Shown: positions 7,138 through 15,210 of the stretch, one piece after another
How positions within the stretch are numbered: the first letter of the stretch is position 1
Layout of the letters: each line of letters opens with the position of its first letter
DNA from: Clostridia bacterium
GTDB lineage: Bacteria; Bacillota; Clostridia; Christensenellales; CAG-1252
Reading direction: 5' to 3'
NCBI GenBank assembly: GCA_017394805.1
Contig: JAFPXC010000027.1
Location: 1 to 61,551 of the forward strand
Length of the DNA: 61,551 nucleotides
Notes under the pieces: model-generated
Told to the model about the DNA's origin: nothing
Seen by the model: the letters and a program-made list of their open reading frames with translations, nothing else
Database searches by the model: none
Program-made: the position numbers and the translations under genes

Positions 7138-8823
7138 CTACCCTTCGTCCTTGTAGCGGGCGGCCTCGGCGATGAGGCTCGAAGCGTGCTGAAGCCCCGC
7201 CTGGGTGGTAGACCCTGCAAGACGAGCGACTTCCGCTACCCTACTCTCGCCCGACAACAGAACAAGATCGGTGCGCGTCTTGTCCGCTACGGTGGACTTC
7301 TCGATGAGGTAGTGGTGGTCGGCGAACGAGGCGAGCTGGGGCAAGTGAGTGACCGCGATGACCTGCTTGGTGCTGCTGATATTGTACAACTTCTTGGCGA
7401 CGGTGTGCGCCACCACGCCGCTGATGCCCGTGTCGATCTCGTCGAAAACCAAGGTGTCCACGTTGTCCAAACGGGCGATGATATTCTTGAGCGCCAACAT
7501 AAAGCGGCTCATCTCGCCGCCCGAAGCGATCTTGGCCAAGGGTTTGAGCGGCTCGCCCACGTTGGGCGAAATGAGAAACTCCACCGAATCGAGCCCTTTC
7601 TTGGTGACCTTGTCGGCCAAATCGTCCACGTCGGGCAAGGGAGCGAAAGACACCGAAAAGCGCGTGCCTTTCATGGCCAAGTCGTTGAGTTGGGCGGTGA
7701 TGTCCGCCTCGAAACGACGAGCGGCCTGCTGCCTGGCGTGCGAAAGGCGCACGCAAGCGTTGTACAAAAGACGGGTGCATTCATCCTTGCGCCGCGTGAG
7801 TTTTTCTATCTCGGCCTCCGCGTTGAGAAGCGCGTCGTACTCGGCCTGATATTGCGCCAAAGACGCCAAAACTTCCTCGACGGTGGCGCCGTACTTGCGC
7901 TTCAACCGTTTGAGCTCGTCCACACGCCGCTCCACTCGGTCGGCGTAGCGGGCGTCGAAATCGAAACTCTCCACGTAATCACGCAGCCCCGAAGCGACGT
8001 CGTCCACCTCTATCTTGACGCTGTCCAAACGATCCGCCCAATCTTCCAAAACCTTGTCGTAACGGCTGACCGAATTGAGCCGCGACAACGCCAAAGACAA
8101 AGCCTGCAACGCGCCTACGCCCTCGTCGCCGTCCAACAGCGAAAGGCTCTCGGCCGCGCCGCCCACGATCTTCTCGGCGTTGCGCATTTTGTCGCGGGTG
8201 GCGAGAAGCTCCTCTTCCTCGCCCTCTTGGGGGTTGACCTTGGTGATGTCCTCTATTTGAAACGCAAGGGTGTCCAACCGGCGCGCACGCTCGGCCTCGT
8301 CACCGAATCGGGCGAGGTCTTTCGCGACCGCGCGGTAGGCGTCGTACGCCTCGGCTACCTCGGCAAGTTCCTTTTGGAGATTGCCGTACCTGTCCAATAC
8401 GTCCAAATGCGTCTCCGTCCTGAGAAGGCTCTGGTGCTCGTGCTGGCCGTGAATGTCCACCAACGAAGCGGTGAGACGGCGCAACATGGCGAGGCTGAAG
8501 GCGGCGCCGTTGACCTTGACGTCCTGTCGGCTGTCGGTCATAGTGCGCTTGACGACAACGGTATCTTCCCCTTCCAGCCCCATCTCTTCCATAAGCGGAT
8601 AGAGGGACGCGTCCACCGTAAACACCGCCTCGACCGTGGCCGAGGTCGCCCCGTAGCGAATGAGGGACTTGTCGGCGCGACTGCCCAAGACGAAGGACAA
8701 CGCGTCTATGATGATAGACTTGCCCGCGCCCGTTTCGCCCGACAAGATATTGAGCCCTCGCTCCAAAGTGAGGGTGCACTCCTCAATGAGCGCTATGTTG
8801 CGAATGGATAGGGAAAGCAGCAT
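7138..8823 (-). CDS. recN: DNA repair protein RecN
   Basis: RecN is an SMC-like ATPase that acts early at DNA double-strand breaks. The 561-residue protein has the Walker A motif GETGAGKS (29-36), a long coiled-coil middle region, the ABC signature ASGGEMSRFMLAL and the Walker B segment TLVFDEIDTGISG near the C-terminus. Length and order are standard. It follows argR by 6 bases and precedes spoIVB, the conserved argR-recN-spoIVB order of endospore formers. Confidence 0.97.
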   Translation of the reverse strand: MLLSLSIRNIALIEECTLTLERGLNILSGETGAGKSIIIDALSFVLGSRADKSLIRYGATSATVEAVFTVDASLYPLMEEMGLEGEDTVVVKRTMTDSRQDVKVNGAAFSLAMLRRLTASLVDIHGQHEHQSLLRTETHLDVLDRYGNLQKELAEVAEAYDAYRAVAKDLARFGDEAERARRLDTLAFQIEDITKVNPQEGEEEELLATRDKMRNAEKIVGGAAESLSLLDGDEGVGALQALSLALSRLNSVSRYDKVLEDWADRLDSVKIEVDDVASGLRDYVESFDFDARYADRVERRVDELKRLKRKYGATVEEVLASLAQYQAEYDALLNAEAEIEKLTRRKDECTRLLYNACVRLSHARQQAARRFEADITAQLNDLAMKGTRFSVSFAPLPDVDDLADKVTKKGLDSVEFLISPNVGEPLKPLAKIASGGEMSRFMLALKNIIARLDNVDTLVFDEIDTGISGVVAHTVAKKLYNISSTKQVIAVTHLPQLASFADHHYLIEKSTVADKTRTDLVLLSGESRVAEVARLAGSTTQAGLQHASSLIAEAARYKDEG

Positions 8824-8829
8824 ACGGCC

Positions 8830-9282
8830 TTAGAAAAGTTCGTGCAATTTCTCCGCGATTTCGAGAGCGGCGGAAACAGACTCCGCCACAAGCAAGACCG
8901 TGTCGTCGCCGCCGACCGACCCGATGACCTTGGGAAGGGCAAGGGAATCCAGCATGGCCGCGACCGAGCCGGCGTTGCCCGCTTTGGTGCGGACGACGAT
9001 GATATTGAGGGACACTTTGATATCCTTGACCGTCTCTCGGTAGAGATTGAGCATACTGCTCTGGACGTCTTGGAAATTGCTGTTGTCCGAAGGGACGGCG
9101 TAGCGATAGCGCCCGTCCTTGTTGATTTTGACCAATTTGAGTTCTTTGATGTCGCGCGATATGGTGGCTTGGGTAACGGCGTACCCCATGGTCTCGAGCA
9201 TAGCCACCAATTCCTCTTGGGTCTCGATGGCGTTGTTTTTGACGATTTCGATAATCTTTCTTTTCCTCTCGTTGCGATCCAT
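8830..9282 (-). CDS. argR: Arginine repressor
   Basis: ArgR/AhrC is a hexameric DNA-binding regulator of arginine synthesis and breakdown, also kept in this neighbourhood in many Firmicutes. The 150 residues comprise an N-terminal winged helix (1 to about 70, with the ATISRDIKEL recognition helix) and a C-terminal arginine-binding, oligomerisation domain with the GSVGGDDT motif. The ATG is preceded by GAGAGG. It is followed directly by recN. No arginine genes are in the window. Confidence 0.96.
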   Translation of the reverse strand: MDRNERKRKIIEIVKNNAIETQEELVAMLETMGYAVTQATISRDIKELKLVKINKDGRYRYAVPSDNSNFQDVQSSMLNLYRETVKDIKVSLNIIVVRTKAGNAGSVAAMLDSLALPKVIGSVGGDDTVLLVAESVSAALEIAEKLHELF

Positions 9283-9315
9283 TATATCCTCTCTTTTACG
9301 GGAAACTGCCGGGAT

Positions 9316-10086
9316 TCAAAGCAATTTGCCGCCTACTTTCTCGAAAAACGATTGCCCTTCGGTGCGAACGAAGGACACTTTGGCGTCGGATAACGCCACT
9401 ACGACCTCTCGGGCCTCCACGAGCCCCGTATATACGCCGTCCACGAAGAGAACGGACGGCTCCGCCGAGCGCAAATGCACGCGATCGGCCTCGCCGAACA
9501 GCACCGACTTCGCCAACAGGCTGTGGGCGCATATGGGCGTGAACATCATGCCGTGAGCGGAGGGCGCCATGATGGGCGCACCCGCAGACAAAGCGTAGCC
9601 CGTAGACCCCAACGCAGTGCACACCAACGCGCCGTCACCGCGATAGGCGGCGACCGTCTCGGCATCGGTGGAAACCGTGAGGGTGATGGTCTGGAGGTGC
9701 TTGGTGTCGCGCATGAGGCACACGTCGTTGAGGGCAAGATAACACCGATCGCCCCACGTCACCGACAGCAACTCGCGGCTGTCCAAACGATAATCCCCCG
9801 CCTCGATACGCGCCACACGGGCGGATAAATCCGCCGTGCTCTCGGCCAAAAAGCCGACCGAGCCCGCGTTGATGAACCATATCGGCAAAGAGGCCTCGAC
9901 GGCCAAATGCGCGTAGGAAAACAAGGTGCCGTCGCCGCCCACCACGCACACGACGTCCGTGTCCGCCTCGAGCGACTGCCGCGCCGTATAAAAAGCGACG
10001 CCCTCCCGACGGAGAACCTCGCACAACGAACGCGCAACGGCTTGCGCTTCGGATTTTTCTTCATTGAGACAAACGGCAAATTTCAC
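9316..10086 (-). CDS. nadK: NAD kinase
   Basis: This enzyme phosphorylates NAD to NADP. The 256-residue protein begins VKFAVCLNEEKS, carries the GGDGT nucleotide-binding motif at 50-54 and the conserved glycine-rich SGSVGF-type loop (NAGSVGF). I chose the GTG at 10086 because the family normally starts just before the first beta strand and the frame upstream is unrelated. No ribosome binding site precedes it. A good promoter ends six bases upstream, so the message may be leaderless. It sits between tlyA and argR, a common order in Clostridia. Confidence 0.93.
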   Translation of the reverse strand: MKFAVCLNEEKSEAQAVARSLCEVLRREGVAFYTARQSLEADTDVVCVVGGDGTLFSYAHLAVEASLPIWFINAGSVGFLAESTADLSARVARIEAGDYRLDSRELLSVTWGDRCYLALNDVCLMRDTKHLQTITLTVSTDAETVAAYRGDGALVCTALGSTGYALSAGAPIMAPSAHGMMFTPICAHSLLAKSVLFGEADRVHLRSAEPSVLFVDGVYTGLVEAREVVVALSDAKVSFVRTEGQSFFEKVGGKLL

Positions 10087-10092
10087 AATGTT

Positions 10093-10122
10093 ATTATAGT
10101 ATATTTGAAAGAGGACAAGCAA
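10093..10122 (-). promoter_or_regulatory. Sigma-A promoter of nadK
   Basis: On the minus strand TTGCTT (10117-10122) and TATAAT (10093-10098) are 18 bases apart. The expected transcription start coincides with the GTG start codon at 10086. Confidence 0.6.
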
Positions 10123-10180
10123 GCGTTTTGCATAAATATTCTTGTGATTTGCAAAATATGCGTATATTCCGCTCGATAGG

Positions 10181-10903
10181 TCAGAGGGGCTTGCGCAAAT
10201 ACAGGAGATACTCCACGTTTTTGTCCTCGAACAAGAGGGGAACTTCGCACGAGCCGACCACAGTGAAACCCAAAGCGACCGCACTGCTTTTCACCCGTTC
10301 GAGCGCCCCAAGCCGCGCCTTGGCGTCGCGCACGACACCCGTCTTGGTGAGAAAACGAGGCCCGACTTCGAACTGCGGCTTGACCAAGACGACGGCCTCG
10401 CCCCCCGCCAAGAGCAAGTCGTACAGCACGGGGAGAATATAGGTGACGCTAATGAAGCTGACGTCCACCGTGCCGAAGTCCACCGGCCCCTCGACGTTGT
10501 CGGCGGTGAGGGCGCGGGCGTTGGTCTTGGGCATGGAAACGACGCGGGCGTCTTGCAACAAAAAGTCGGGCAAGGCGCACTCCCCTACGTCCACGGCGTA
10601 GACCTTTTGGGCGCCGTGCAACAGCAAACAATGGGTAAAGCCGCCGTTGGACGCGCCGATATCCACCGCGCGGCCACGAGGCGAAATATGAAACTCGGAA
10701 AACGCCTTGGCCAATTTGAGCCCGCCCAAAGAGGCGTACTCGATGACGTCCGTGACCGTGACCGCATCGGAGTCGGCTACGTCGTAAGAGGCCTTGTCTA
10801 CCCTGCGACCGTTGACGAAAACGCCGCCCAATTTGATCATATTGGCGGCGCGTGTGCGGGTGGGAGCCAAGCCCTTTTGGACAAGATACACGTCTATTCT
10901 CAT
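10181..10903 (-). CDS. tlyA: TlyA family rRNA 2'-O-methyltransferase / hemolysin-like
   Basis: TlyA proteins are S-adenosylmethionine-dependent methyltransferases that modify ribose in 16S and 23S rRNA. The 240-residue protein has an N-terminal S4 RNA-binding domain (about 1-65, with the MIKLGGVFVNGR segment) and an FtsJ-like methyltransferase domain with the SAM-binding AVDIGASNGGFT motif. The ATG at 10903 has ribosome binding site AAAGGA. It lies downstream of oapA and upstream of nadK, the order known from OLE-containing Firmicutes operons. Confidence 0.95.
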   Translation of the reverse strand: MRIDVYLVQKGLAPTRTRAANMIKLGGVFVNGRRVDKASYDVADSDAVTVTDVIEYASLGGLKLAKAFSEFHISPRGRAVDIGASNGGFTHCLLLHGAQKVYAVDVGECALPDFLLQDARVVSMPKTNARALTADNVEGPVDFGTVDVSFISVTYILPVLYDLLLAGGEAVVLVKPQFEVGPRFLTKTGVVRDAKARLGALERVKSSAVALGFTVVGSCEVPLLFEDKNVEYLLYLRKPL

Positions 10904-10959
10904 AATCCTTTCGCTCGATATGGTACTATTTTGCCTATAACGTATGGGTAGAATCCGCG

Positions 10960-11565
10960 CTAACGGCGTTTCTCGCTGCGGAAGAGCGCCATCAACTTGC
11001 CGATGCGCAAAACGATGCGGGTGCTGTGACGAATGGCGACGCCTTTCATGGCCGCCTTGCCGCCTATGGTCAAAGCCGCGATGGCGGCGGATACCGCTAC
11101 GGCGACCGCGATGCGCTTGAACCCGTCCAAGTCGCCCGCCAATTCGGCGGCCAACGCCGCGCCGCAAACGCCCGTGACGACGCCGATGGAATCGCCCACG
11201 ATATCGTTGAAAACGCTACTGACCTTGTGCGCATTGTCGCAAAGCGTCAACGCGTGCCGAGCGCCCTTGACCTTGCGGGCGGCCATACTGCGAAGGGGCA
11301 CGGGATCGCAACTGGCGACCGCCAAGCCCATCATGTCGAACAAGACGCCCAAGAGAATGAGCACCACGATGAGAACGACCGCAACGGCGATGGCCGCGTC
11401 GCTGAGGGCGACCTCGGCGCCGAACGCCACCACCAACCCCAAGACGAGGGAAATGAGCGTGGCCTGCAGAGGCCACACATACGCCTTGGCGCTGTGCCGA
11501 TGCTTTTTGGACTTGTCGGGCTTGTCGCCCTTGTCGGTTTTGGGGGTTGCTTCTCGTTCTTCCAT
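10960..11565 (-). CDS. oapA: OLE-associated membrane protein OapA (CorB/DUF21-like)
   Basis: OapA is the membrane protein that binds OLE RNA and anchors the ribonucleoprotein at the membrane; in Bacillus halodurans the complex is tied to magnesium and stress tolerance. The 201-residue protein has a charged N-terminus, two early membrane segments, an FDMMGLAVASCDPVPLRSMA segment typical of this family, and further hydrophobic segments. The main support is position: it is immediately downstream of the OLE RNA gene and upstream of tlyA. The start at 11565 has no clear ribosome binding site. An in-frame ATG at 11628 (MPLYYYF) would overlap the 3' end of the RNA and is the alternative. Confidence 0.85.
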   Translation of the reverse strand: MEEREATPKTDKGDKPDKSKKHRHSAKAYVWPLQATLISLVLGLVVAFGAEVALSDAAIAVAVVLIVVLILLGVLFDMMGLAVASCDPVPLRSMAARKVKGARHALTLCDNAHKVSSVFNDIVGDSIGVVTGVCGAALAAELAGDLDGFKRIAVAVAVSAAIAALTIGGKAAMKGVAIRHSTRIVLRIGKLMALFRSEKRR

Positions 11566-11612
11566 ATATAACCCGAACGACGGCAAACTATGCGCGTTCG
11601 TCAATTCAAAAT

Positions 11613-12171
11613 AATAATACAATGGCATCGCGCTCGGTAAACCTTGCACCTTAGGTTCGGTAGGATTTCCCGACCGAGGACTCACCGTCGCCGAATGAGC
11701 GGTTTCCCTTTACCCTCGCGTCCCTATTGGCACCGAATCGCCACTTAGCGTACACTATAATCCCGAACGCTCAGCCTAGAAGCTTTCCTTAACAGTCCTC
11801 GAAGCACTTAGCCTCTTTTGCAATAGGGGTTTCAGAAGCAATCGGGTTGGACTATGCCTAGTCGGTACCGTCGTTCTCCATTCACCCGTATCACTCAAGG
11901 CAGGCTACGCTGCACATAGCAATTAGCCACATTGCAGGTTTAATCCTGTCCAGTAGGTGGTTTTACGCCCACCGCAACAGGTCTCCGCGAAAAGTGGGTC
12001 GGGTGCGACATGCCATTGTTGCTCGCCCACTAATCTTAACTCCCAGCATCAACCCGCTATTGGGCATAACAGGCCAACACAAGAAACTTCATCGATGTGC
12101 CCTTCGGCGATATTTTAACCCCGCCCTCTTTGCATCGAGTCCTGACTAGGATACTGCGCCATTGTATTATC
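11613..12171 (-). ncRNA. ole: OLE RNA (ornate, large, extremophilic RNA)
   Basis: A 634-base gap between xseB and oapA has no reading frame but dense potential for RNA pairing. The ends are set by a 14-bp helix: GATAATACAATGGC at 12158-12171 pairs with GCCATTGTATTATT at 11613-11626, giving a 559-nt RNA. This is close to the roughly 600-nt size of OLE RNAs. The order xseB - RNA - oapA - tlyA - argR - recN - spoIVB is that described for OLE in Firmicutes, although ispA and dxs, usually present, are absent here. It is probably co-transcribed from the asp23 promoter. I did not run a covariance search; identity rests on locus, length and the closing helix. Confidence 0.88.
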
Positions 12172-12198
12172 TTGTATATACTCGCCGAAGCGGATATA

Positions 12199-12423
12199 TC
12201 AGTTGTTGTCGGCGTCCACGTCGAACGCCTCGGACGTGACTGCGTCCAATTCCTTCTTGAGAAGGCTCACTTTGCCCTTGCTCTCGGCGAGCAAACGCAT
12301 ACATTGCTTGGACAACTCGATGCCGCGGTTGAAAAGGGCAATGCCCTCGTCAAGCCCCGTGGCGGGGTCGTCCAACTTGTCCACGACTTGTTGTAATTCG
12401 CTCAATAACTTTTCAAATTCCAT
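12199..12423 (-). CDS. xseB: Exodeoxyribonuclease VII small subunit
   Basis: XseB is the small helical subunit of exonuclease VII, several copies of which bind each XseA. The 74-residue protein (MEFEKLLSEL start) is a single helical hairpin, with the DEGIALFNRGIELSKQCMRLL segment characteristic of the family. I prefer the ATG at 12423, which has ribosome binding site AAGGAG at ideal distance, to an upstream frame start. It follows xseA and is the last protein gene before the OLE RNA. Confidence 0.95.
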   Translation of the reverse strand: MEFEKLLSELQQVVDKLDDPATGLDEGIALFNRGIELSKQCMRLLAESKGKVSLLKKELDAVTSEAFDVDADNN

Positions 12424-12481
12424 ATTGCTCCTTGTCCCACGAGGGGAACGATCGGCGGCCAACGTGACCGCGAAAAATTGG

Positions 12482-13687
12482 CTATTCCTCGGTGACGAGC
12501 ACCGTATCGCGTTTGGCTTTGACCTCGCAAGTCAAAACGCCTTTGGCTGACACCACGTCCACGGCGTCGCCCACCCCTACGTCGTCGTAGTCGGCGTTGC
12601 GGCCGTCCTTGAGAAGGCGGGAATACCCGCTCTTGAGAAGGCGCGCGGGATTGCGGGCGGACAACGTGTCCGTCAACTTATCCACGGCGCGCTCACGCGA
12701 GGCAAGGGCGTTGTCGGCGGCAAGGGAAAGGCGCTGTATCTGGCGCTGCAAGGCGTGCTCCGCCCCCGTAAGGCGCAACATCGCCTTGTCCGAAAGAGAG
12801 ATGGCAGCGTGGCGAACGCGATTCTCGTTGTCGCGCTGCATACCCAAAAGACGATTGTACGAGCGCTCCAAATCGCGCACCACCTGCGCCTTGATGGCCG
12901 AAACGTCGTAGGCGATCATCTGCGCCGCCGCGGTGGGCGTGGCCGCGCGGGAATCCGCCACGAAGTCCGAGATGCTAAAATCGGTCTCGTGCCCGACGGC
13001 CGAAATGATGGGCGTGCGCATAGCGTAGATGACGCGCGCAAGTTGCTCGTCGTTGAATGGCATGAGGTCCTCGAACGAGCCGCCGCCACGCGCCAAAATG
13101 ACGCAATCGTACCCCAACGTATCCACCAAAGCGAGCGCACGGCACATCTCGGCGGCGGCCGCGTCGCCCTGCACGCGCACGTCGAAAACGTCGATGTCGA
13201 TGACGTCGTTGGTGAGCCGGACGGTGCGCACGATGTCACGAATGACCGCGCCCGTCTTGCTGGTGACGACGCACACGCGGCGCGCGAAAGGCGGAATGGG
13301 TTTCTTGTGCGCGGGCGAGAAAAGCCCCTCCTCGGTGAGCTTGGCTTTGAGTTGCTCCAAAAGAAGGTGCAGTCGCCCCGCGCCTACCGGCTGAATGGTG
13401 TTGACGATAAAGGAAAGTCTGCCGCCCTTGACGTAGTAGTCCACCGAGCCCGTGCAAAGGACGGACTCGCCCTCTTTGGTGGGGTTGTAGGTCTTGCGCC
13501 CATTGAAGCAACAGCATTGAATGGCGGCGTCCTTGTCCTTCAAGGTGAAATAGGCGTTGGGGCCCGTGTACTTGAAGGAAGACACCTCGCCGAATACGCA
13601 AATATTGCGCAAGGCGCCCTCGGCGGACACCACCTTGCGAATGTAGCCGTTGAGTTGGGAAACCGAAATAGAGGGCGCGTCCATCAT
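12482..13687 (-). CDS. xseA: Exodeoxyribonuclease VII large subunit
   Basis: XseA is the catalytic subunit of exonuclease VII, which degrades single-stranded DNA to short oligonucleotides. The 401-residue protein has an N-terminal OB-fold (VSQLNGYIRKVV to NTIQPVG) and a central catalytic domain with RGGGSFEDLMPFND and SAVGHETDF, followed by coiled coil. The start ATGATG overlaps the nusB stop by four bases (ATGA), and AAGGA lies just upstream. It ends in TAG, showing that TAG is an ordinary stop codon in this genome. Confidence 0.97.
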   Translation of the reverse strand: MMDAPSISVSQLNGYIRKVVSAEGALRNICVFGEVSSFKYTGPNAYFTLKDKDAAIQCCCFNGRKTYNPTKEGESVLCTGSVDYYVKGGRLSFIVNTIQPVGAGRLHLLLEQLKAKLTEEGLFSPAHKKPIPPFARRVCVVTSKTGAVIRDIVRTVRLTNDVIDIDVFDVRVQGDAAAAEMCRALALVDTLGYDCVILARGGGSFEDLMPFNDEQLARVIYAMRTPIISAVGHETDFSISDFVADSRAATPTAAAQMIAYDVSAIKAQVVRDLERSYNRLLGMQRDNENRVRHAAISLSDKAMLRLTGAEHALQRQIQRLSLAADNALASRERAVDKLTDTLSARNPARLLKSGYSRLLKDGRNADYDDVGVGDAVDVVSAKGVLTCEVKAKRDTVLVTEE

Positions 13688-14097
13688 CTGTCCTTGGCAA
13701 GGGCGCCCAAAACCCCGTTGACGAAAGAGCCGCTCTTCTCCCCGCCGAATTTCTTGGCCAGCTCCACGGTCTCCTTGATGACCACGGCGGCGGGAATATC
13801 CTGGCGGTAGGTGAGCTCGTAGGCCGCGTAGACCATGGCGGCGAGGTCGGTGCGATTGAGACGGTCGGGCGAAGAATAGCCCTTGACCTTGGTCATCAAA
13901 AGAGCGACCATCTCGTCGTAGTGCTCCACGACGCTCCACAAAGTCTCTTTGAAATAATACTGCGCAGGCTCGGACAGCACGGCCTCGCACATGGCGTAGG
14001 ACTGCTGATTGACCTCCCTGCGGAAAGAATACTCGAATATCAACGTAAATATGAATTCGCGCGCCTGACGACGGCTCGCCACCTCTTCTTTGTCCAT
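13684..14097 (-). CDS. nusB: Transcription antitermination factor NusB
   Basis: NusB binds boxA RNA with NusE (ribosomal protein S10) and promotes antitermination on rRNA operons. The 137-residue all-helical protein begins MDKEEVASRRQAREFIFTLI and has the conserved LNRTDLAAMVYAAYEL and EKSGSFVNGVLGAL segments. It lies between asp23 and xseA in a tight operon. Confidence 0.96.
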   Translation of the reverse strand: MDKEEVASRRQAREFIFTLIFEYSFRREVNQQSYAMCEAVLSEPAQYYFKETLWSVVEHYDEMVALLMTKVKGYSSPDRLNRTDLAAMVYAAYELTYRQDIPAAVVIKETVELAKKFGGEKSGSFVNGVLGALAKDR

Positions 14098-14108
14098 TTG
14101 TGCCTCTC

Positions 14109-14438
14109 TTATCTGAAAACCACGCCGACCACGTGGACGTTGACGTTGCGAACCCTGTAGGGCGTGCTGTTTTTCACCTTCTCCTGTACGGCGGACTGAA
14201 TGGCGTAGGCAAGCTCGGGCACACGGGTGCCGTAGTAGGCCTTGATGCAGATATCCACGACGACTTCGCCCGCGCCGACCAGCGTGACCTGCACGCTGTT
14301 GGACGTGGAGCGGAACAACTTGCCCGAAAACGTGGCGCCGCTGTCCAACGACAAATCGGCCACGCCCTCTATCTGCGAGACCGTGGATACCACGATGGAA
14401 GCGATAATGTCCTCATACCGTTCTTCGTTTTTCGCCAT
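14109..14438 (-). CDS. Asp23/Gls24 family envelope stress protein
   Basis: The 109-residue protein (MAKNEERYEDIIASIVVSTV) belongs to the Asp23/YqhY family. Members are small cytoplasmic or membrane-associated proteins linked to envelope stress or lipid synthesis. The family-typical IEGVADLS and VQEKVKNSTPYRVRNVNVHV segments are present. In Clostridia a yqhY-like gene often precedes nusB, as here. I chose the ATG at 14438 because of its strong ribosome binding site (AAAGGAG); the frame extends upstream only through repeat sequence. It is the first gene of the operon leading to OLE RNA. Confidence 0.93.
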   Translation of the reverse strand: MAKNEERYEDIIASIVVSTVSQIEGVADLSLDSGATFSGKLFRSTSNSVQVTLVGAGEVVVDICIKAYYGTRVPELAYAIQSAVQEKVKNSTPYRVRNVNVHVVGVVFR

Positions 14439-14451
14439 ACGTACTCCTTTG

Positions 14452-14508
14452 GCCGAGGGCTGACACCTCGGCAATATATATTGTAACACAAGTTTGGTAG
14501 AATGGCAA
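14452..14508 (-). promoter_or_regulatory. Sigma-A promoter and 5' hairpin of the asp23-nusB-xseAB-OLE operon
   Basis: On the minus strand TTGCCA (14503-14508) and TACAAT (14480-14485) are 17 bases apart. The transcript would begin near a 7-bp hairpin (GCCGAGG and CCTCGGC, 14452-14472) lying just before the asp23 ribosome binding site. That hairpin could stabilise the 5' end or tune translation. Confidence 0.75.
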
Positions 14509-14530
14509 ATATTATTTGATATAAGTAAAT

Positions 14531-14630
14531 AGTGAAGTTTTCGCAGAGCAAAAGTGAAGTTCGCGTTGCGAGTGGAGTTCAAGGCACAGCCTTGAGTGAA
14601 GTTCGCGCAAAGCGCGAGTTGCGGTGGGGA
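14531..14630 (+). repeat. GTGAAGTT-hairpin repeat element, copy 2
   Basis: Four hairpins joined by GTGAAGTT or close variants: TTCGCAGAGCAAA, CGCGTTGCG, CAAGGCACAGCCTTG and TCGCGCAAAGCGCGA. It starts right upstream of the asp23 promoter. The following 120 bases to 14756 hold short inverted repeats but no gene. Confidence 0.9.
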
Positions 14631-14756
14631 ATAAAATGCGTGGATTGGCGGCCATGCCGCCGTGAATTGCCGCTTGTTGCGGCGTTAATTGCAATTTCGT
14701 TGCGTTGTGTTAAAATTGATGGGTGTCGGCAAGGCGAAGGGGGATAGATGGCTCGG

Positions 14757-14833
14757 CTTAGGGGATCCTTCGACAAGCTCAGGATGACGGCTTGCCGTCA
14801 CTTAGGGGATCCCTCGAGTGCCTCGGAATGACG
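14757..14833 (+). repeat. Two tandem copies of the GGGGATCC-core repeat
   Basis: CTTAGGGGATCCTTCGACAA to GGATGACGG is followed by CTTAGGGGATCCCTCGAGTG to GGAATGACGG. The first copy matches the unit at 41-89. Nothing else is recognised from 14834 to 14942. Confidence 0.75.
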
Positions 14834-14942
14834 GTGCCCTTTAGGGTAACGTACCCTTCGGGGATAACGGCCTTTGCCGTTGTGAATTATACACAATCTT
14901 GACGATAAGAGAGGGGAATTAAGATGAGAAAAGGGGTGCTAT

Positions 14943-15051
14943 CCGAATGCAAAGCATTCGGGAGAAATCTTGCCTGCGGCAAGGAGAAATCCGTCTACGA
15001 CGGGAGAAATCCAAGGCTATGACTCGGGAGAAATCCGCCTGCGGCGGGATA
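14943..15051 (+). repeat. GAGAAATC-hairpin repeat element
   Basis: The layout is that of the GTGAAGTT elements but the linker is different. Hairpins such as CCGAATGCAAAGCATTCGG, TTGCCTGCGGCAA, CCGTCTACGACGG and CCGCCTGCGGCGG are separated by GAGAAATC, four times in about 110 bases. Confidence 0.85.
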
Positions 15052-15062
15052 AGGTTTGGCAA

Positions 15063-15210
15063 AATCCTAAGGCGAAGGGAATGAAATTGAGATGAGTGAG
15101 TGGGCATCCAAACGAAAGAGCGAAAACCCAACGTACTGAGCGTACATGGTTTGAGCGAAAGAGCGGATGACCCGCTCAATCGCTCAATTTCGCCCCTTCG
15201 CCTTAGGATT
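15063..15210. repeat. Large imperfect palindrome copying the 3' end of spoIIIAH
   Basis: The outer 18 bases of the two arms are perfectly complementary (AAATCCTAAGGCGAAGGG at the left; the same on the minus strand at the right) and partial pairing continues inward for about 50 bases. The right arm is the actual end of spoIIIAH including its TAA; the left arm is an inverted copy of it. The centre contains GTACTGAGCGTAC. A related element adjoins pgk at 54365-54645. It may act as a transcription stop for the spoIIIA operon. Confidence 0.8.

Noticed and set aside
12097..12396. 99-codon plus-strand reading frame over the OLE 5' end and xseB
   Set aside because: It is antisense to the structured RNA and to xseB, has no ribosome binding site, and xseB is a clear family match.
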